Made by a program: the position numbers and the translations under genes. Positions 35,084 to 43,447 of a stretch of 64,000 nucleotides of DNA are shown piece after piece. Numbering within the stretch: the first letter of the stretch is position 1; each line of letters opens with the position of its first letter. Source of the stretch: GCA-2731375 sp002731375 (GTDB lineage: Bacteria; Pseudomonadota; Alphaproteobacteria; GCA-2731375); assembly GCA_030752605.1 (NCBI GenBank), contig JASMDX010000042.1:62001-126000 (forward strand). The letters are read 5' to 3'. The notes below the pieces were generated by a model, which ran no database searches, had not been told where the DNA came from, and saw only the letters and a list, made by a program, of their open reading frames with translations.

Positions 35084-36487
35084 ATGACAGCACGAATCCT
35101 AGTCGTTGACAACGTTCTGCCGAACGTCAAACTTCTGGAAGCAAAGCTCTCCAGAGAGTATTACGATGTTCTGACTGCGACGAACGGGCCCGATGCCCTG
35201 GAAATCATCGAACGCGAAGTGCCCGATATCATCCTTCTTGATGTGATGACGCCTGGCATGGACGGTTTTGAGGTCTGCGCGCAGATCAAGGCCAATCCAA
35301 ACCTCATGCATATTCCTGTGGTCATGGTCACGGCCCTCTCCGATACCTCCGACCGGGTTCGCGGATTGGAAGCCGGCGCCGATGATTTCCTGACCAAACC
35401 GGCCAACGACATCACCCTGTTCGCCCGCGTCCGTTCCCTGATCCGGTTGAAGATCATGATGGACGAGTCGCGCCTGCGCGAGGCTACATCGGGTAGCTTC
35501 GGCATGGCGGAACCGGAAGATGATGATTTGAACGTCGATGGCGGCCGCATCCTGGTCGTCGAGGACCGGGAAATCTATGCCCGCAATATTAATCAGGCAT
35601 TGCAAGACGACCATACGGTAACCATGGCGATCAGCGCCGACGCGGCAATAGAGGCGGCGAAGACCGGCAATGTTGATCTGATCATCGTCTCGCTGTCCCT
35701 GCAGGACACCGATGGCCTGCGGCTGTGCTCGCATCTACGGTCCATGGAAGAAAGCCGGCAGGCGCCGATTCTAATTCTGGTCGATGATACGCTCGATCAG
35801 ATGGAGAGCCTTGTCAAAGGCCTTGATCTGGGCGTCAATGAATATCTGATCCGTCCGGTCGATCAGAACGAGTTGATGGCCCGTTGCCGAAACCAATTGC
35901 GCCGCAAGAAATACGAAGACCGCCTGCGCTCCAATTATCATATGAGCATGACCCTCGCGGTAACCGACCCGCTGACGGGGCTATACAATCGCCGTTATCT
36001 GGAAACGCACCTCGAAAACCTGATGCAGCGCGCCAACCTGGAAAATAAGCCGGTAGGCCTGTTGGCATTCGATATCGATCATTTCAAAGTAGTCAACGAT
36101 ACCCACGGCCATGCCGCCGGCGACGAAGTTCTGAAGGAGTTCGCGGCACGGGTGAAACGTTATGTGCGCTTTATTGATTTGGCGGCCCGCACGGGGGGTG
36201 AGGAATTCGTGGTTATCATGGCCGATTCAACCCGCGAGACCTGTGTCGCCGTTGCCGAACGCCTGCGCGAGGCCATTGCCGAAAGCGCGGTGCCCGTACC
36301 TGATCAGGGGATCGAAACTCCCATCACGGTCAGTATCGGGGTCACCATATCCCAAGGCGATGGCGATAGCCCGGCGAACATCATGCGGCGCGGTGATGAG
36401 GCGCTTTATGAAGCCAAGAACAGCGGCCGAGATCGGGTTGTCTGTGATGCACCGGATGAGCCTTTAGCGTCCGCACAAGACGCCTGA
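35084..36487 (+). CDS. pleD: PleD-type response regulator diguanylate cyclase (REC-REC-GGDEF)
   Basis: 467 residues. The first receiver (residues 1-120) has the phospho-Asp in IILLDVMTPGMDGFE and Lys in FLTKPAND. The second receiver (about 155-275) has SLSLQDTDGLRL in place of the acidic site and is probably non-phosphorylated. The GGDEF domain (from about 300) has the active site TGGEEF and a product-inhibition site RFID five residues earlier. It makes cyclic di-GMP from two GTP when phosphorylated, linking polarity signals to motility and adhesion. It follows the broken divK by 21 bases, the same order as in Caulobacter. Confidence 0.93.
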   Translation: MTARILVVDNVLPNVKLLEAKLSREYYDVLTATNGPDALEIIEREVPDIILLDVMTPGMDGFEVCAQIKANPNLMHIPVVMVTALSDTSDRVRGLEAGADDFLTKPANDITLFARVRSLIRLKIMMDESRLREATSGSFGMAEPEDDDLNVDGGRILVVEDREIYARNINQALQDDHTVTMAISADAAIEAAKTGNVDLIIVSLSLQDTDGLRLCSHLRSMEESRQAPILILVDDTLDQMESLVKGLDLGVNEYLIRPVDQNELMARCRNQLRRKKYEDRLRSNYHMSMTLAVTDPLTGLYNRRYLETHLENLMQRANLENKPVGLLAFDIDHFKVVNDTHGHAAGDEVLKEFAARVKRYVRFIDLAARTGGEEFVVIMADSTRETCVAVAERLREAIAESAVPVPDQGIETPITVSIGVTISQGDGDSPANIMRRGDEALYEAKNSGRDRVVCDAPDEPLASAQDA

Positions 36488-36519
36488 GGCGCATTCACGG
36501 GTAAACACCTGAAACGAAC

Positions 36520-36545
36520 AAAAAGGGCCGGCGCAAGCGCCAGCC
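36520..36545 (-). terminator. Intrinsic terminator downstream of rpmG
   Basis: On the minus strand a GC-rich hairpin (36526-36545: seven or eight pairs, one mismatch, tight loop) is followed at once by TTTTT (36524-36521). It lies about 125 bases beyond the rpmG stop, with the 14-base repeats in between. The hairpin may also end pleD transcription from the other side, where it lacks a U-tract. Confidence 0.6.
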
Positions 36546-36613
36546 ACTGAATACTCAAATTCCGATATTCAAACTCCGGCATTCTAATCCGGATATTCTA
36601 ACTTGAATATTTC
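36544..36613. repeat. Five tandem degenerate 14-base repeats
   Basis: Exactly spaced 14-base units begin at 36544, 36558, 36572, 36586 and 36600. The three central units share the pattern AA(T/C)TCCGG(A)ATTC(T/A); the outer two are more diverged. They fill the gap between the ends of pleD and rpmG. They could be binding sites, an RNA structure in the rpmG 3' region, or simple replication-slippage repeats. Confidence 0.6.
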
Positions 36614-36669
36614 TTCCGCTGAAAATTCATAATGCCCCAAACTTATGCCAGGGCAGCAAGACCAAATGT

Positions 36670-36837
36670 CTATTTGATCTTGCCTTCCTTGAATTCCACG
36701 TGCTTGCGGACCACGGGGTCATATTTCTTGACCACCATCTTTTCCGTCTGGGTGCGTGGGTTTTTCTTGGTCACATAGTAGTAACCAGTGTCAGCGCTGC
36801 TCACCAGCCTGATCTTAATGGTCGACGGTTTTGCCAT
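36670..36837 (-). CDS. rpmG: Ribosomal protein L33 (bL33)
   Basis: 55 residues. The sequence MAKPSTIKIRLVSSADTG, then YYVTKKNPRTQTEKMVVKKY and DPVVRKHVEFKEGKIK, is a standard alphaproteobacterial L33 without the zinc-binding Cys pairs of the other L33 type. It is a component of the large ribosomal subunit. The gene is short and single, ending in TAG. A hairpin-plus-T terminator lies downstream. Confidence 0.96.
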   Translation of the reverse strand: MAKPSTIKIRLVSSADTGYYYVTKKNPRTQTEKMVVKKYDPVVRKHVEFKEGKIK

Positions 36838-36959
36838 CACCAATTCTCCGATATCCGAGGCGCCCGCAAATGCGACACCCTCGCCAACAAATTCCGAGCT
36901 GAGAACATAATCTTCCCAACCGTTCTGTCAAGTGCCGATCGGCCTCGAACGACCCAAAT

Positions 36960-37625
36960 TCAACCTTCGTAGCGGATCACGGCACGTCCGTTACGGTAGC
37001 TGAACAGCGGCACGCCCGGCGGGCGCCAGCCCTCCTGCCGGCGCTGGATTTCCTGCAATACGAACTCAGTCACATCGACCAGCGGCATGGCCAGCGCCTC
37101 GGCCAGGGGGAACCACTGCAACAGCTGCAATTCATGGCTATCACGCACCCGGCCGGAGGTATTTTCGACATCAATACAGAAAAATCTGGCATGAAAGCGC
37201 ATCGGGCTATCGGGAGGCGTAATGGCGCGTGCCACATAATCCAGTTCGCCCAAGTTTGGACGCACGCCGCTCTTTTGCCGTTCGCCAATAACCAGACCCG
37301 TCTCCTCGAATGTTTCGCGCACCGCCGCGACGGCCAGAGCACGGGACATCCTGGGCGAAAATTTATTATGCAGTTTCGAGGCCACCGGTTTGGCCAGTTC
37401 GCCCGCCACATCAACATCGCGGTCCGCCACATCGACCCGCCCGCCAGGAAAGACAAAGACGTTCGGCATGAAACGGTGGCGCGAGGCGCGCCGGCCCAAC
37501 AAGACTTCCGTCCCAGCCTTGCGTTGGCGCAATATCACCAACGAGGCGGCATCACGGGGCCGCACCGGTTTTTCCGGACGGACATAGTCACGCCCAACCT
37601 TTTGGGCTTGTTCCAGGGCGCTCAT
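36960..37625 (-). CDS. NUDIX hydrolase (second of a tandem pair)
   Basis: 221 residues. The NUDIX box is split by an insertion, as in the NUDT19-like branch: VFPGGRVDVADRD, then ALAVAAVRETFEETGLVIG carrying the REx2EE catalytic core. Such enzymes hydrolyse nucleoside diphosphate derivatives, in some relatives CoA or its esters. Its start overlaps the preceding NUDIX stop by 4 bases (ATGA), and the two are similar along their length, so they arose by duplication. The substrate is unknown. Confidence 0.88.
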   Translation of the reverse strand: MSALEQAQKVGRDYVRPEKPVRPRDAASLVILRQRKAGTEVLLGRRASRHRFMPNVFVFPGGRVDVADRDVDVAGELAKPVASKLHNKFSPRMSRALAVAAVRETFEETGLVIGERQKSGVRPNLGELDYVARAITPPDSPMRFHARFFCIDVENTSGRVRDSHELQLLQWFPLAEALAMPLVDVTEFVLQEIQRRQEGWRPPGVPLFSYRNGRAVIRYEG

Positions 37626-38314
37626 TCGTATTCCACCCGGCGCGTGCCATGGCGCATGATGCGCACCGGTACCTTGCGGCGGCGGCGGATCTTGCCGTCC
37701 CCATCGACCAGGCCTGGCAAGGCTTCTAACACGATCTGCTGGATCGGCGGGGTCTGCAACTCAATCGCCTTGGGAATGGGCACCCATTTCAAGTTCAGCA
37801 GTTCGCCATCGCCCTGCAATTTTCCGTGCAGGTTGCTACCGTCGGCCAGGAAAAACCGAGCATTGAAGCGGATCGGGCGAAACGGTGGCGTCACCGCGCG
37901 GTAGACATATTCCAGGTCTTTCAGGCACGGCGCGAAGCCGGTTTCATAAAACGGCCGCCAGGATGGCGAGGCCTTTTCCGGCATCCGGTCCAGAGGTTTG
38001 CCCAGGATCAAGCCTGTCTCCTCGAACGTCTCGCGCACCGCCGCCATGGCCAGGGCCCGAGCCCGGTGCAGGGACGAAGTCCGAGCCAGGCTGTTGGAAA
38101 CATGGCTGCGCAGTTCCGTGGCGGAGGATGCATAGCCATCCGCGCGATCGACCCTGCCGCCAGGGAAAACCCACTGGTCGGGCATGAATTTATGCTTACC
38201 GTGGCGGAGGCCCATGAGCACGGCGGTCTTGCCACGAACCTGGCGCAAAAGTACCAGTGTGGCGGCATCGCGCGGCCGCGCGGCGCGCTTGGGTGTTGTT
38301 TGTTTTTTGGACAT
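37622..38314 (-). CDS. NUDIX hydrolase (first of a tandem pair)
   Basis: 230 residues. Same architecture as its downstream neighbour: RPRDAATLVLLRQ, FMPDQWVFPGGRVDRADG, then AMAAVRETFEETGLILG with the catalytic acids. It also has a FNARFFLADG segment equivalent to FHARFFCID in the partner. The basic N-terminus (KKQTTPKRAARP) is distinct. The two were probably produced from one message, overlapping by 4 bases. It is divergent from the Nfu gene across 176 bases with no other feature seen. Confidence 0.88.
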   Translation of the reverse strand: MSKKQTTPKRAARPRDAATLVLLRQVRGKTAVLMGLRHGKHKFMPDQWVFPGGRVDRADGYASSATELRSHVSNSLARTSSLHRARALAMAAVRETFEETGLILGKPLDRMPEKASPSWRPFYETGFAPCLKDLEYVYRAVTPPFRPIRFNARFFLADGSNLHGKLQGDGELLNLKWVPIPKAIELQTPPIQQIVLEALPGLVDGDGKIRRRRKVPVRIMRHGTRRVEYE

Positions 38315-38490
38315 ATCACTCTGAAGGCAGGTTTAGCGGTACCCTTAAAATCGCATGAGCCTGCCCCTGCTGTCCAGTCTTCGGGAAAAATGGCTGAAAA
38401 TTGCGGAAATTCTGCCCTAACCATTGATTTCTTTCAACTTCGCAACATGTTAAACCATCGATCATTGCCACTGCTCTAAGGAACCTTGCC

Positions 38491-39324
38491 ATGTTCATTC
38501 GAACCGAGGCCACGCCGAACCCGGCGCAGATGAAATTTCTGCCGGGGCAGACCGTGATGCCCTCGGGCAGCGCCCATTTCCCTAATGTGGCGACGTCCGA
38601 ACGTTCGCCCCTGGCACAGAGGCTGTTCGCAGTCGAAGGCGTCGCAGGTGTCTCGTTGGATGAAGACTCTATCACCGTCTGGAAGACGGATGATTGGGAC
38701 TGGCAGCTTCTAAAGACGTTTGCCCTGGCCGCCATCATGAACCATTTCACCGCCGGCGAAACCGTCTTTCTGGAAGATGATGAAGAAGACCTAACCGATG
38801 CCGATGCCGATCCCGAATTGATCGCCAACATCAAGGATCTGCTCGACAGCCACGTAGCCCCTGCCCTGGCCGACAGCGATGGCGAGGCCATCTACCGCGG
38901 TTTCAGGAACGGTATGGTAATCCTGGAACTGCGCGGCGCGGCCCGCGACCTGCGTCTGAATATCGAACATATGATGCGCCACTATCTGCACGAGATAGAA
39001 GGCATCGTGGAATTCGATGATATGACGCCAAAGCCCGGCCTGCAGACGGTGGATGGCCTGGCGATCAAGAAACTTCTGGATGAACATATCAATCCACAGG
39101 TTGCCGGCCATGGCGGCAATATCACCCTCGTCGATGTGGTTGAAGATACGGTCTATCTACGTCTCGAAGGCGGCTGCCAGGGCTGCGGCATGGCGGACGT
39201 AACCCTGAAACAAGGCGTCGCCACCGAGATCAGGGCCCTGGTCCCCTCCATAGTCCATGTGCTGGACATGACCGATCATGCGGGCGGCTCCAACCCCTAC
39301 TACCAGCCAGGCAAAGGTGGCTAG
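38491..39324 (+). CDS. Nfu-type iron-sulfur scaffold with two NifU domains, first one lacking CxxC
   Basis: 277 residues; typical alphaproteobacterial Nfu is about 185. Residues 1-90 are the Nfu N-terminal domain (FIRTEATPNPAQMKFLPGQ). Residues about 105-175 look like a NifU domain (IKDLLDSHVAPAL, then MMRHYLHEIEGIVE), but the place of the Cys pair reads RGAARDLRL, with no Cys. Residues about 190-277 are a second NifU domain with the cluster-binding GGCQGCGMADVTLKQ and the tail HAGGSNPYY. Nfu proteins carry Fe-S clusters to target enzymes. The protein probably keeps that role through its second domain, with the first one structural. Confidence 0.88.
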   Translation: MFIRTEATPNPAQMKFLPGQTVMPSGSAHFPNVATSERSPLAQRLFAVEGVAGVSLDEDSITVWKTDDWDWQLLKTFALAAIMNHFTAGETVFLEDDEEDLTDADADPELIANIKDLLDSHVAPALADSDGEAIYRGFRNGMVILELRGAARDLRLNIEHMMRHYLHEIEGIVEFDDMTPKPGLQTVDGLAIKKLLDEHINPQVAGHGGNITLVDVVEDTVYLRLEGGCQGCGMADVTLKQGVATEIRALVPSIVHVLDMTDHAGGSNPYYQPGKGG

Positions 39325-40564
39325 AGAAGTAACCGTCAGCGGCCGTTTGCTGCTGTTGGTACCCACCACGTCGTACCGCGTCGGTGATTTTCTGCAAGCC
39401 GCCGAACGGCTGGGCGTTGATGTAGCCGTGGGATCGGACCAACAAAACATATTGGCGCAATTCTCCCCTGGCCACACCATGACGGTGGATTTCAGGGATC
39501 TTGCGCGCGGCCTCGATCAGATCACCGGCTATCACCGCGACTACCCTCTGGCCGCGATCATCGGCGTTGATCAGGAAACCACCCTACTTGCAGCCATGGC
39601 GGGCGAGGCCCTGGCGCTGCGCCACAATGCTCCGGCGTCGGTGGAAGCGGCCGGAAACAAGTATCGTTTCCGCTACCGGCTTGCCAATTCCGGCCTACCC
39701 GCGCCGTGGTTCAACTTGCTCGACCTGTCGGACGATCCCATGGCTCATTGTCGGAACCTGCCTTACCCCGTTGTGCTGAAGCCCCTGGCCCTATCAGCCA
39801 GCCGCGGCGTTATCCGCGCCAACGATCCGGACCAGTTCCTGACTGCCTGCAAGCGGATCGAAGCCATCCTCGCCAACAGCGAGCAAAGTGGCGAGGCGGC
39901 CAGCCATATCCTGATCGAGGGCTATATTCCAGGTCAGGAGGTCACACTTGAAGGCCTGCTTGAGGACGGCCGGCTGCGGGTTTTAGCCTTGTTCGATAAA
40001 CCCGATCCCCTAGAAGGTCCCTTTTTTGAAGAGACCATCTATATTACCCCCTCGCGGCTGCCCAGCGAGGTACAGAGCAATGTCGCCGCTACCGTAGCCA
40101 AGGGCGTGGCGACGCTCGGACTGCGCCATGGACCAATCCATGCGGAATTGCGAATAAATGATCAAGGTGCTTGGTTGATCGAGGTCGCGGCCCGGTCCAT
40201 CGGCGGGCTGTGTGCGCGGGCGCTGGATTTTGGTGCTGCCGGACGATTGGAAGACCTGATCATTCGGGCCGCTCTTGGCCTTGCCGCCATCGATACCGAT
40301 GCGCCGTCGGCCTCCGGCGTGATGATGATCCCTATACCCGGCGCCGGTGTTCTAAGCCGAGTCGATGGGCTCGAGGCTGCCCGCGCGGTAGCGGGCATTG
40401 CGGATATAGCTATCTCCATACCCCAGGGCGACACCTTGGTGCCGGTGCCAGAAGGCGATCGGTATCTGGGCTTCATATTTGCCAGCGGTGACACGCCGGA
40501 ATTAGCCGAGGCAACCCTGCGGGAGGCTCATGACAAGCTGGAATTCGTGATCGAGGTGGCCTAA
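39317..40564 (+). CDS. ATP-grasp ligase (L-amino acid ligase-like)
   Basis: 415 residues from a GTG at 39317 that overlaps the Nfu stop by 8 bases. The central ATP-grasp fold is seen in YPVVLKPLALSASRGV, ILIEGYIPGQEVTLEG and the metal-binding IEVAARSIGGLCARAL. The C-terminal part (VLSRVDGLEAARAVAG, YLGFIFASGDTPELAEAT) resembles the C-terminal domain of bacterial L-amino acid ligases. It would join a carboxylate to an amine using ATP; substrates are unknown. Overlap with the Fe-S scaffold gene implies coupled translation. An ATG at 39278 lies deep inside nfu and is less likely. Confidence 0.8.
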   Translation: MAREVTVSGRLLLLVPTTSYRVGDFLQAAERLGVDVAVGSDQQNILAQFSPGHTMTVDFRDLARGLDQITGYHRDYPLAAIIGVDQETTLLAAMAGEALALRHNAPASVEAAGNKYRFRYRLANSGLPAPWFNLLDLSDDPMAHCRNLPYPVVLKPLALSASRGVIRANDPDQFLTACKRIEAILANSEQSGEAASHILIEGYIPGQEVTLEGLLEDGRLRVLALFDKPDPLEGPFFEETIYITPSRLPSEVQSNVAATVAKGVATLGLRHGPIHAELRINDQGAWLIEVAARSIGGLCARALDFGAAGRLEDLIIRAALGLAAIDTDAPSASGVMMIPIPGAGVLSRVDGLEAARAVAGIADIAISIPQGDTLVPVPEGDRYLGFIFASGDTPELAEATLREAHDKLEFVIEVA

Positions 40565-40956
40565 TCAGCCCCCCCGGCGAAACCATGCATGCGGTGGGCC
40601 CATTGAAAGCCGATCAAGGCGCCCTTGATGCGCGGCAAAATGAGTACGGACAGGATCAAGGTCAGGGGCAGCCACAGGGAAAAATGCAGCCATAATGGCG
40701 GCGAAACAGCACGCTCCAAAATCAAGGTCAACGGCACCAGAACATGACCTAGAATAAGCATGGTGAAATAGGGTGGCGCATCATCGGCGCGGTGGTGATG
40801 TAAAGCCAGGCCACAGGCGGTACAATCACTGTTCACTTTTAGATAACGGCCAAATACCGCCCCCTGACCGCAGGCCGGGCAACGGGCCAGTGCGCCACGT
40901 CCCATGGCCTGGACCAGCCGCCTTTGCGAATATTCAATGGTTGGTGCGGTACTCAT
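40561..40956 (-). CDS. DUF983 zinc-ribbon membrane protein
   Basis: 131 residues. Two CxxC pairs (RCPACGQGAVF and DCTACGLAL) form a zinc ribbon near the N-terminus. The motif HHHRADDAPPYFTMLILGH, typical of DUF983, leads into two membrane helices (about residues 63-85 and 89-108). The function is unknown; relatives often sit near cytochrome oxidase assembly genes, which is not the case here. Its stop overlaps the end of the convergent ATP-grasp gene by 4 bases. Confidence 0.88.
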   Translation of the reverse strand: MSTAPTIEYSQRRLVQAMGRGALARCPACGQGAVFGRYLKVNSDCTACGLALHHHRADDAPPYFTMLILGHVLVPLTLILERAVSPPLWLHFSLWLPLTLILSVLILPRIKGALIGFQWAHRMHGFAGGAD

Positions 40957-41149
40957 GCTTATTCCCCATCCGGCTACCCGCGCTCACAAATGACGGCGCC
41001 AAAATAAATCGAAAGATTACGCTTCTCCAATAACGTTGCTTATATGGGAAATGCCAACACAGGTCACGCAGCATCAGAATCGGGTTTCGCGCCTAATCCT
41101 GATTACGATACCATCCTTGCATGTCATGCCATCAGCCGGGATACGCCCT

Positions 41150-43447
41150 TCATGCTCCAGACCGCCGGCGGCCTTTTCGTTTGCCGTGCTTGCTATGTTT
41201 CCGGTCGCTGCCGCGTTTGACGCGCTCCTTGCGCGGTTTGCCGATGCGGGGATGGCCATAGGCGCCTTCCGTCGTTTCCGCGCTCATCGAGGGTAATTCA
41301 AAGATCAGGCCGCCGGTCAGGGTGTTCACTTCCACCAACCGTACGGTAACGCTGTCGCCCAGGCGGTAACGACCCCCCGATCGTTCGCCGATCAACGCCT
41401 TTTGCGCCTCATCCACCTGATAGTAATCGTTGTGCAGATAGCGCATGGGCAACAGACCGTCAGCACCCGTATCGACGAGGGTCAGAAACAACCCAGCCCG
41501 GGTCACGCCATTGATGCGGGCGATGAATTCGGCACCGGTTTGCTCCGTCATGAAGGCAGCCATATAGCGGTCGTTGGCGTCCCGTTCGGCCACCATGGCG
41601 CGGCGTTCAGTGTTGGAAATATGCTCCGCCGTCTCTGCCAGATGCACCGCCTCCTCATCGCGCAGGCCGTCCATGCCAAAGCTGCCGCCTCGGATCAGGG
41701 CACGGTGCACCAGCAGATCGGAATAACGGCGGATGGGCGAGGTAAAATGCGCATATCGGGCACGGGAGAGGCCAAAATGGCCGATGTTATCGGGATCATA
41801 ACGGGCCTGGGACTGCGAGCGTAGGATTGATTGGTTGACCGCTTCCCAATGATCGGAACCCCTAGCCTTCGCCAGAATCCGGTTGAACAGCTCAGGGCGC
41901 AGACGTTCGCCCATGGCAAAAGATAGGCCGAGGCTGGAGAGAAAATCCTTCAGCCCCAGCAGCTTTTCCCGGTCTGGCTGATCGTGCACCCGATAGACGC
42001 AGGGCATTTTCTGCGCCTCTAAAGTATCCGCCGCCGCTACGTTGGCCTCGATCATGAATTCCTCGATTACCCGATGGGCGTCCAGCCGCTCACGCTGGCG
42101 CACATCATCCACATGGCCATCCTCGCCCAGTGAGATCTTCATCTCTGGCAAATCCAGATCCAGGGGCTGGCGGCCTTCCCGCGCCTTCATCAGGGCGCCC
42201 CAGGCGCCATACAGCGGCTCTATCACCGATTCTAGAAGAGGCGCCGTCTGTTCGTTCGGCTCGCGATCGTGGGCCGCCTGCAGATCTTCGTATATGACCC
42301 GCGCGGCGGAGCGGATCATAGCGCGGTGGAATTGATGCTCGATGCGCTTGCCCTTGGCATCCAGGCGCATGGCGACCGCCAGCACGGGCCGGTCCTCGCC
42401 CGGGCGCAGGGAACAGAGATTGTTCGACAGTGCCTCGGGCAGCATGGGCACGACACGGTCAGGAAAATAGACCGAATTGCCCCGCCGCCGGGCCTCCCGG
42501 TCCAGGGCGCTGTTGAAAGTGACGTAATGGGAGACATCGGCGATGGCGACAATGATCTGCCAGCCGCCCTTGTTCTTGACATCGTCGTCGGGGGCAGCCC
42601 AAATGGCGTCATCAAAATCACGGGCATCGGCGCCATCAACAGTAATTAGGGGCAGATGGCGCAGATCCTCGCGCTCACTGGCCGCACTCATGACCATGGG
42701 TTGCGCCGCCTCCGCCTGGGCCACGGCCTCGGCGGGAAAGACATCCGGAATATCGCCGGAATGAATGGCGATCAGCGAGATTGCCCGGCGGTCATCCATA
42801 CCGCCCAGGACTTCAACCACCCTGGCTTCACGCAGGCCATGGCGGCGGCCGATCAATACATCGGCAAGCACCAGATCACCCTGCTTGGCACTACTGTTCT
42901 GGCTTTTTTCCACTGCATAATCAGATTTTTGCCGCCGGTCCGTCGGCCTGATCCGCGCGCCCTGGCCAGGCACCTCCGCATAGACCCCGATAACCCGATC
43001 GGGACCCTTGGGTAGAACCCGGATGATACTGGCTTCATAGCCTGCGCCTTTGCGTTGCAGACGCGCCAAAATCCGATCGCCAACACCCAGGCTAGCAGCC
43101 TCGCGCCTGTCCGAATTGACCCGGATGCGCGGTAGCGGAATATCGGTTTTTGTATCGTCCTCTGCCTTGCGCATGGGCTCGGCCAGCAGCATGGCATTGT
43201 CATCGACGCTGGAAATCCGCAGTACCGCCACGGGCGGCAACGCCCCGGCTTCGTTGTAGCGTTTGCCCTTGCCTCGCCCGATCACGCCTTCCTCAGCCAA
43301 TTCCCGGAGGATCGTGCGCAGTTCAGCGCGCTCCGCGCCCTTGATGCCAAAGGCGCGCGCGATTTCACGCCGGCCCACGGGACCGGGCGCATTGATGATG
43401 AATTTCCTGATCGCCGCCTTGTCGGGCAGGCCGCGCGGGGCACTCAA
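41150..43447 (-). CDS. rnr: Ribonuclease R
   Basis: 765 residues. N-terminal winged-helix segment (IRKFIINAPGPVGRREIARAFG), cold-shock domains, then the RNB catalytic domain: ITVDGADARDFDDAIWA with the metal-binding Asp cluster, FTSPIRRYSDLLVHRAL, and a C-terminal S1 domain (GAEFIARINGVTRAGLF). The tail is rich in Lys, Arg and His. It is a processive 3'-5' exonuclease that degrades structured RNA. A TTG start overlaps the topA stop by 4 bases (TTGA), so it is co-transcribed with topA. Confidence 0.95.
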   Translation of the reverse strand: MSAPRGLPDKAAIRKFIINAPGPVGRREIARAFGIKGAERAELRTILRELAEEGVIGRGKGKRYNEAGALPPVAVLRISSVDDNAMLLAEPMRKAEDDTKTDIPLPRIRVNSDRREAASLGVGDRILARLQRKGAGYEASIIRVLPKGPDRVIGVYAEVPGQGARIRPTDRRQKSDYAVEKSQNSSAKQGDLVLADVLIGRRHGLREARVVEVLGGMDDRRAISLIAIHSGDIPDVFPAEAVAQAEAAQPMVMSAASEREDLRHLPLITVDGADARDFDDAIWAAPDDDVKNKGGWQIIVAIADVSHYVTFNSALDREARRRGNSVYFPDRVVPMLPEALSNNLCSLRPGEDRPVLAVAMRLDAKGKRIEHQFHRAMIRSAARVIYEDLQAAHDREPNEQTAPLLESVIEPLYGAWGALMKAREGRQPLDLDLPEMKISLGEDGHVDDVRQRERLDAHRVIEEFMIEANVAAADTLEAQKMPCVYRVHDQPDREKLLGLKDFLSSLGLSFAMGERLRPELFNRILAKARGSDHWEAVNQSILRSQSQARYDPDNIGHFGLSRARYAHFTSPIRRYSDLLVHRALIRGGSFGMDGLRDEEAVHLAETAEHISNTERRAMVAERDANDRYMAAFMTEQTGAEFIARINGVTRAGLFLTLVDTGADGLLPMRYLHNDYYQVDEAQKALIGERSGGRYRLGDSVTVRLVEVNTLTGGLIFELPSMSAETTEGAYGHPRIGKPRKERVKRGSDRKHSKHGKRKGRRRSGA

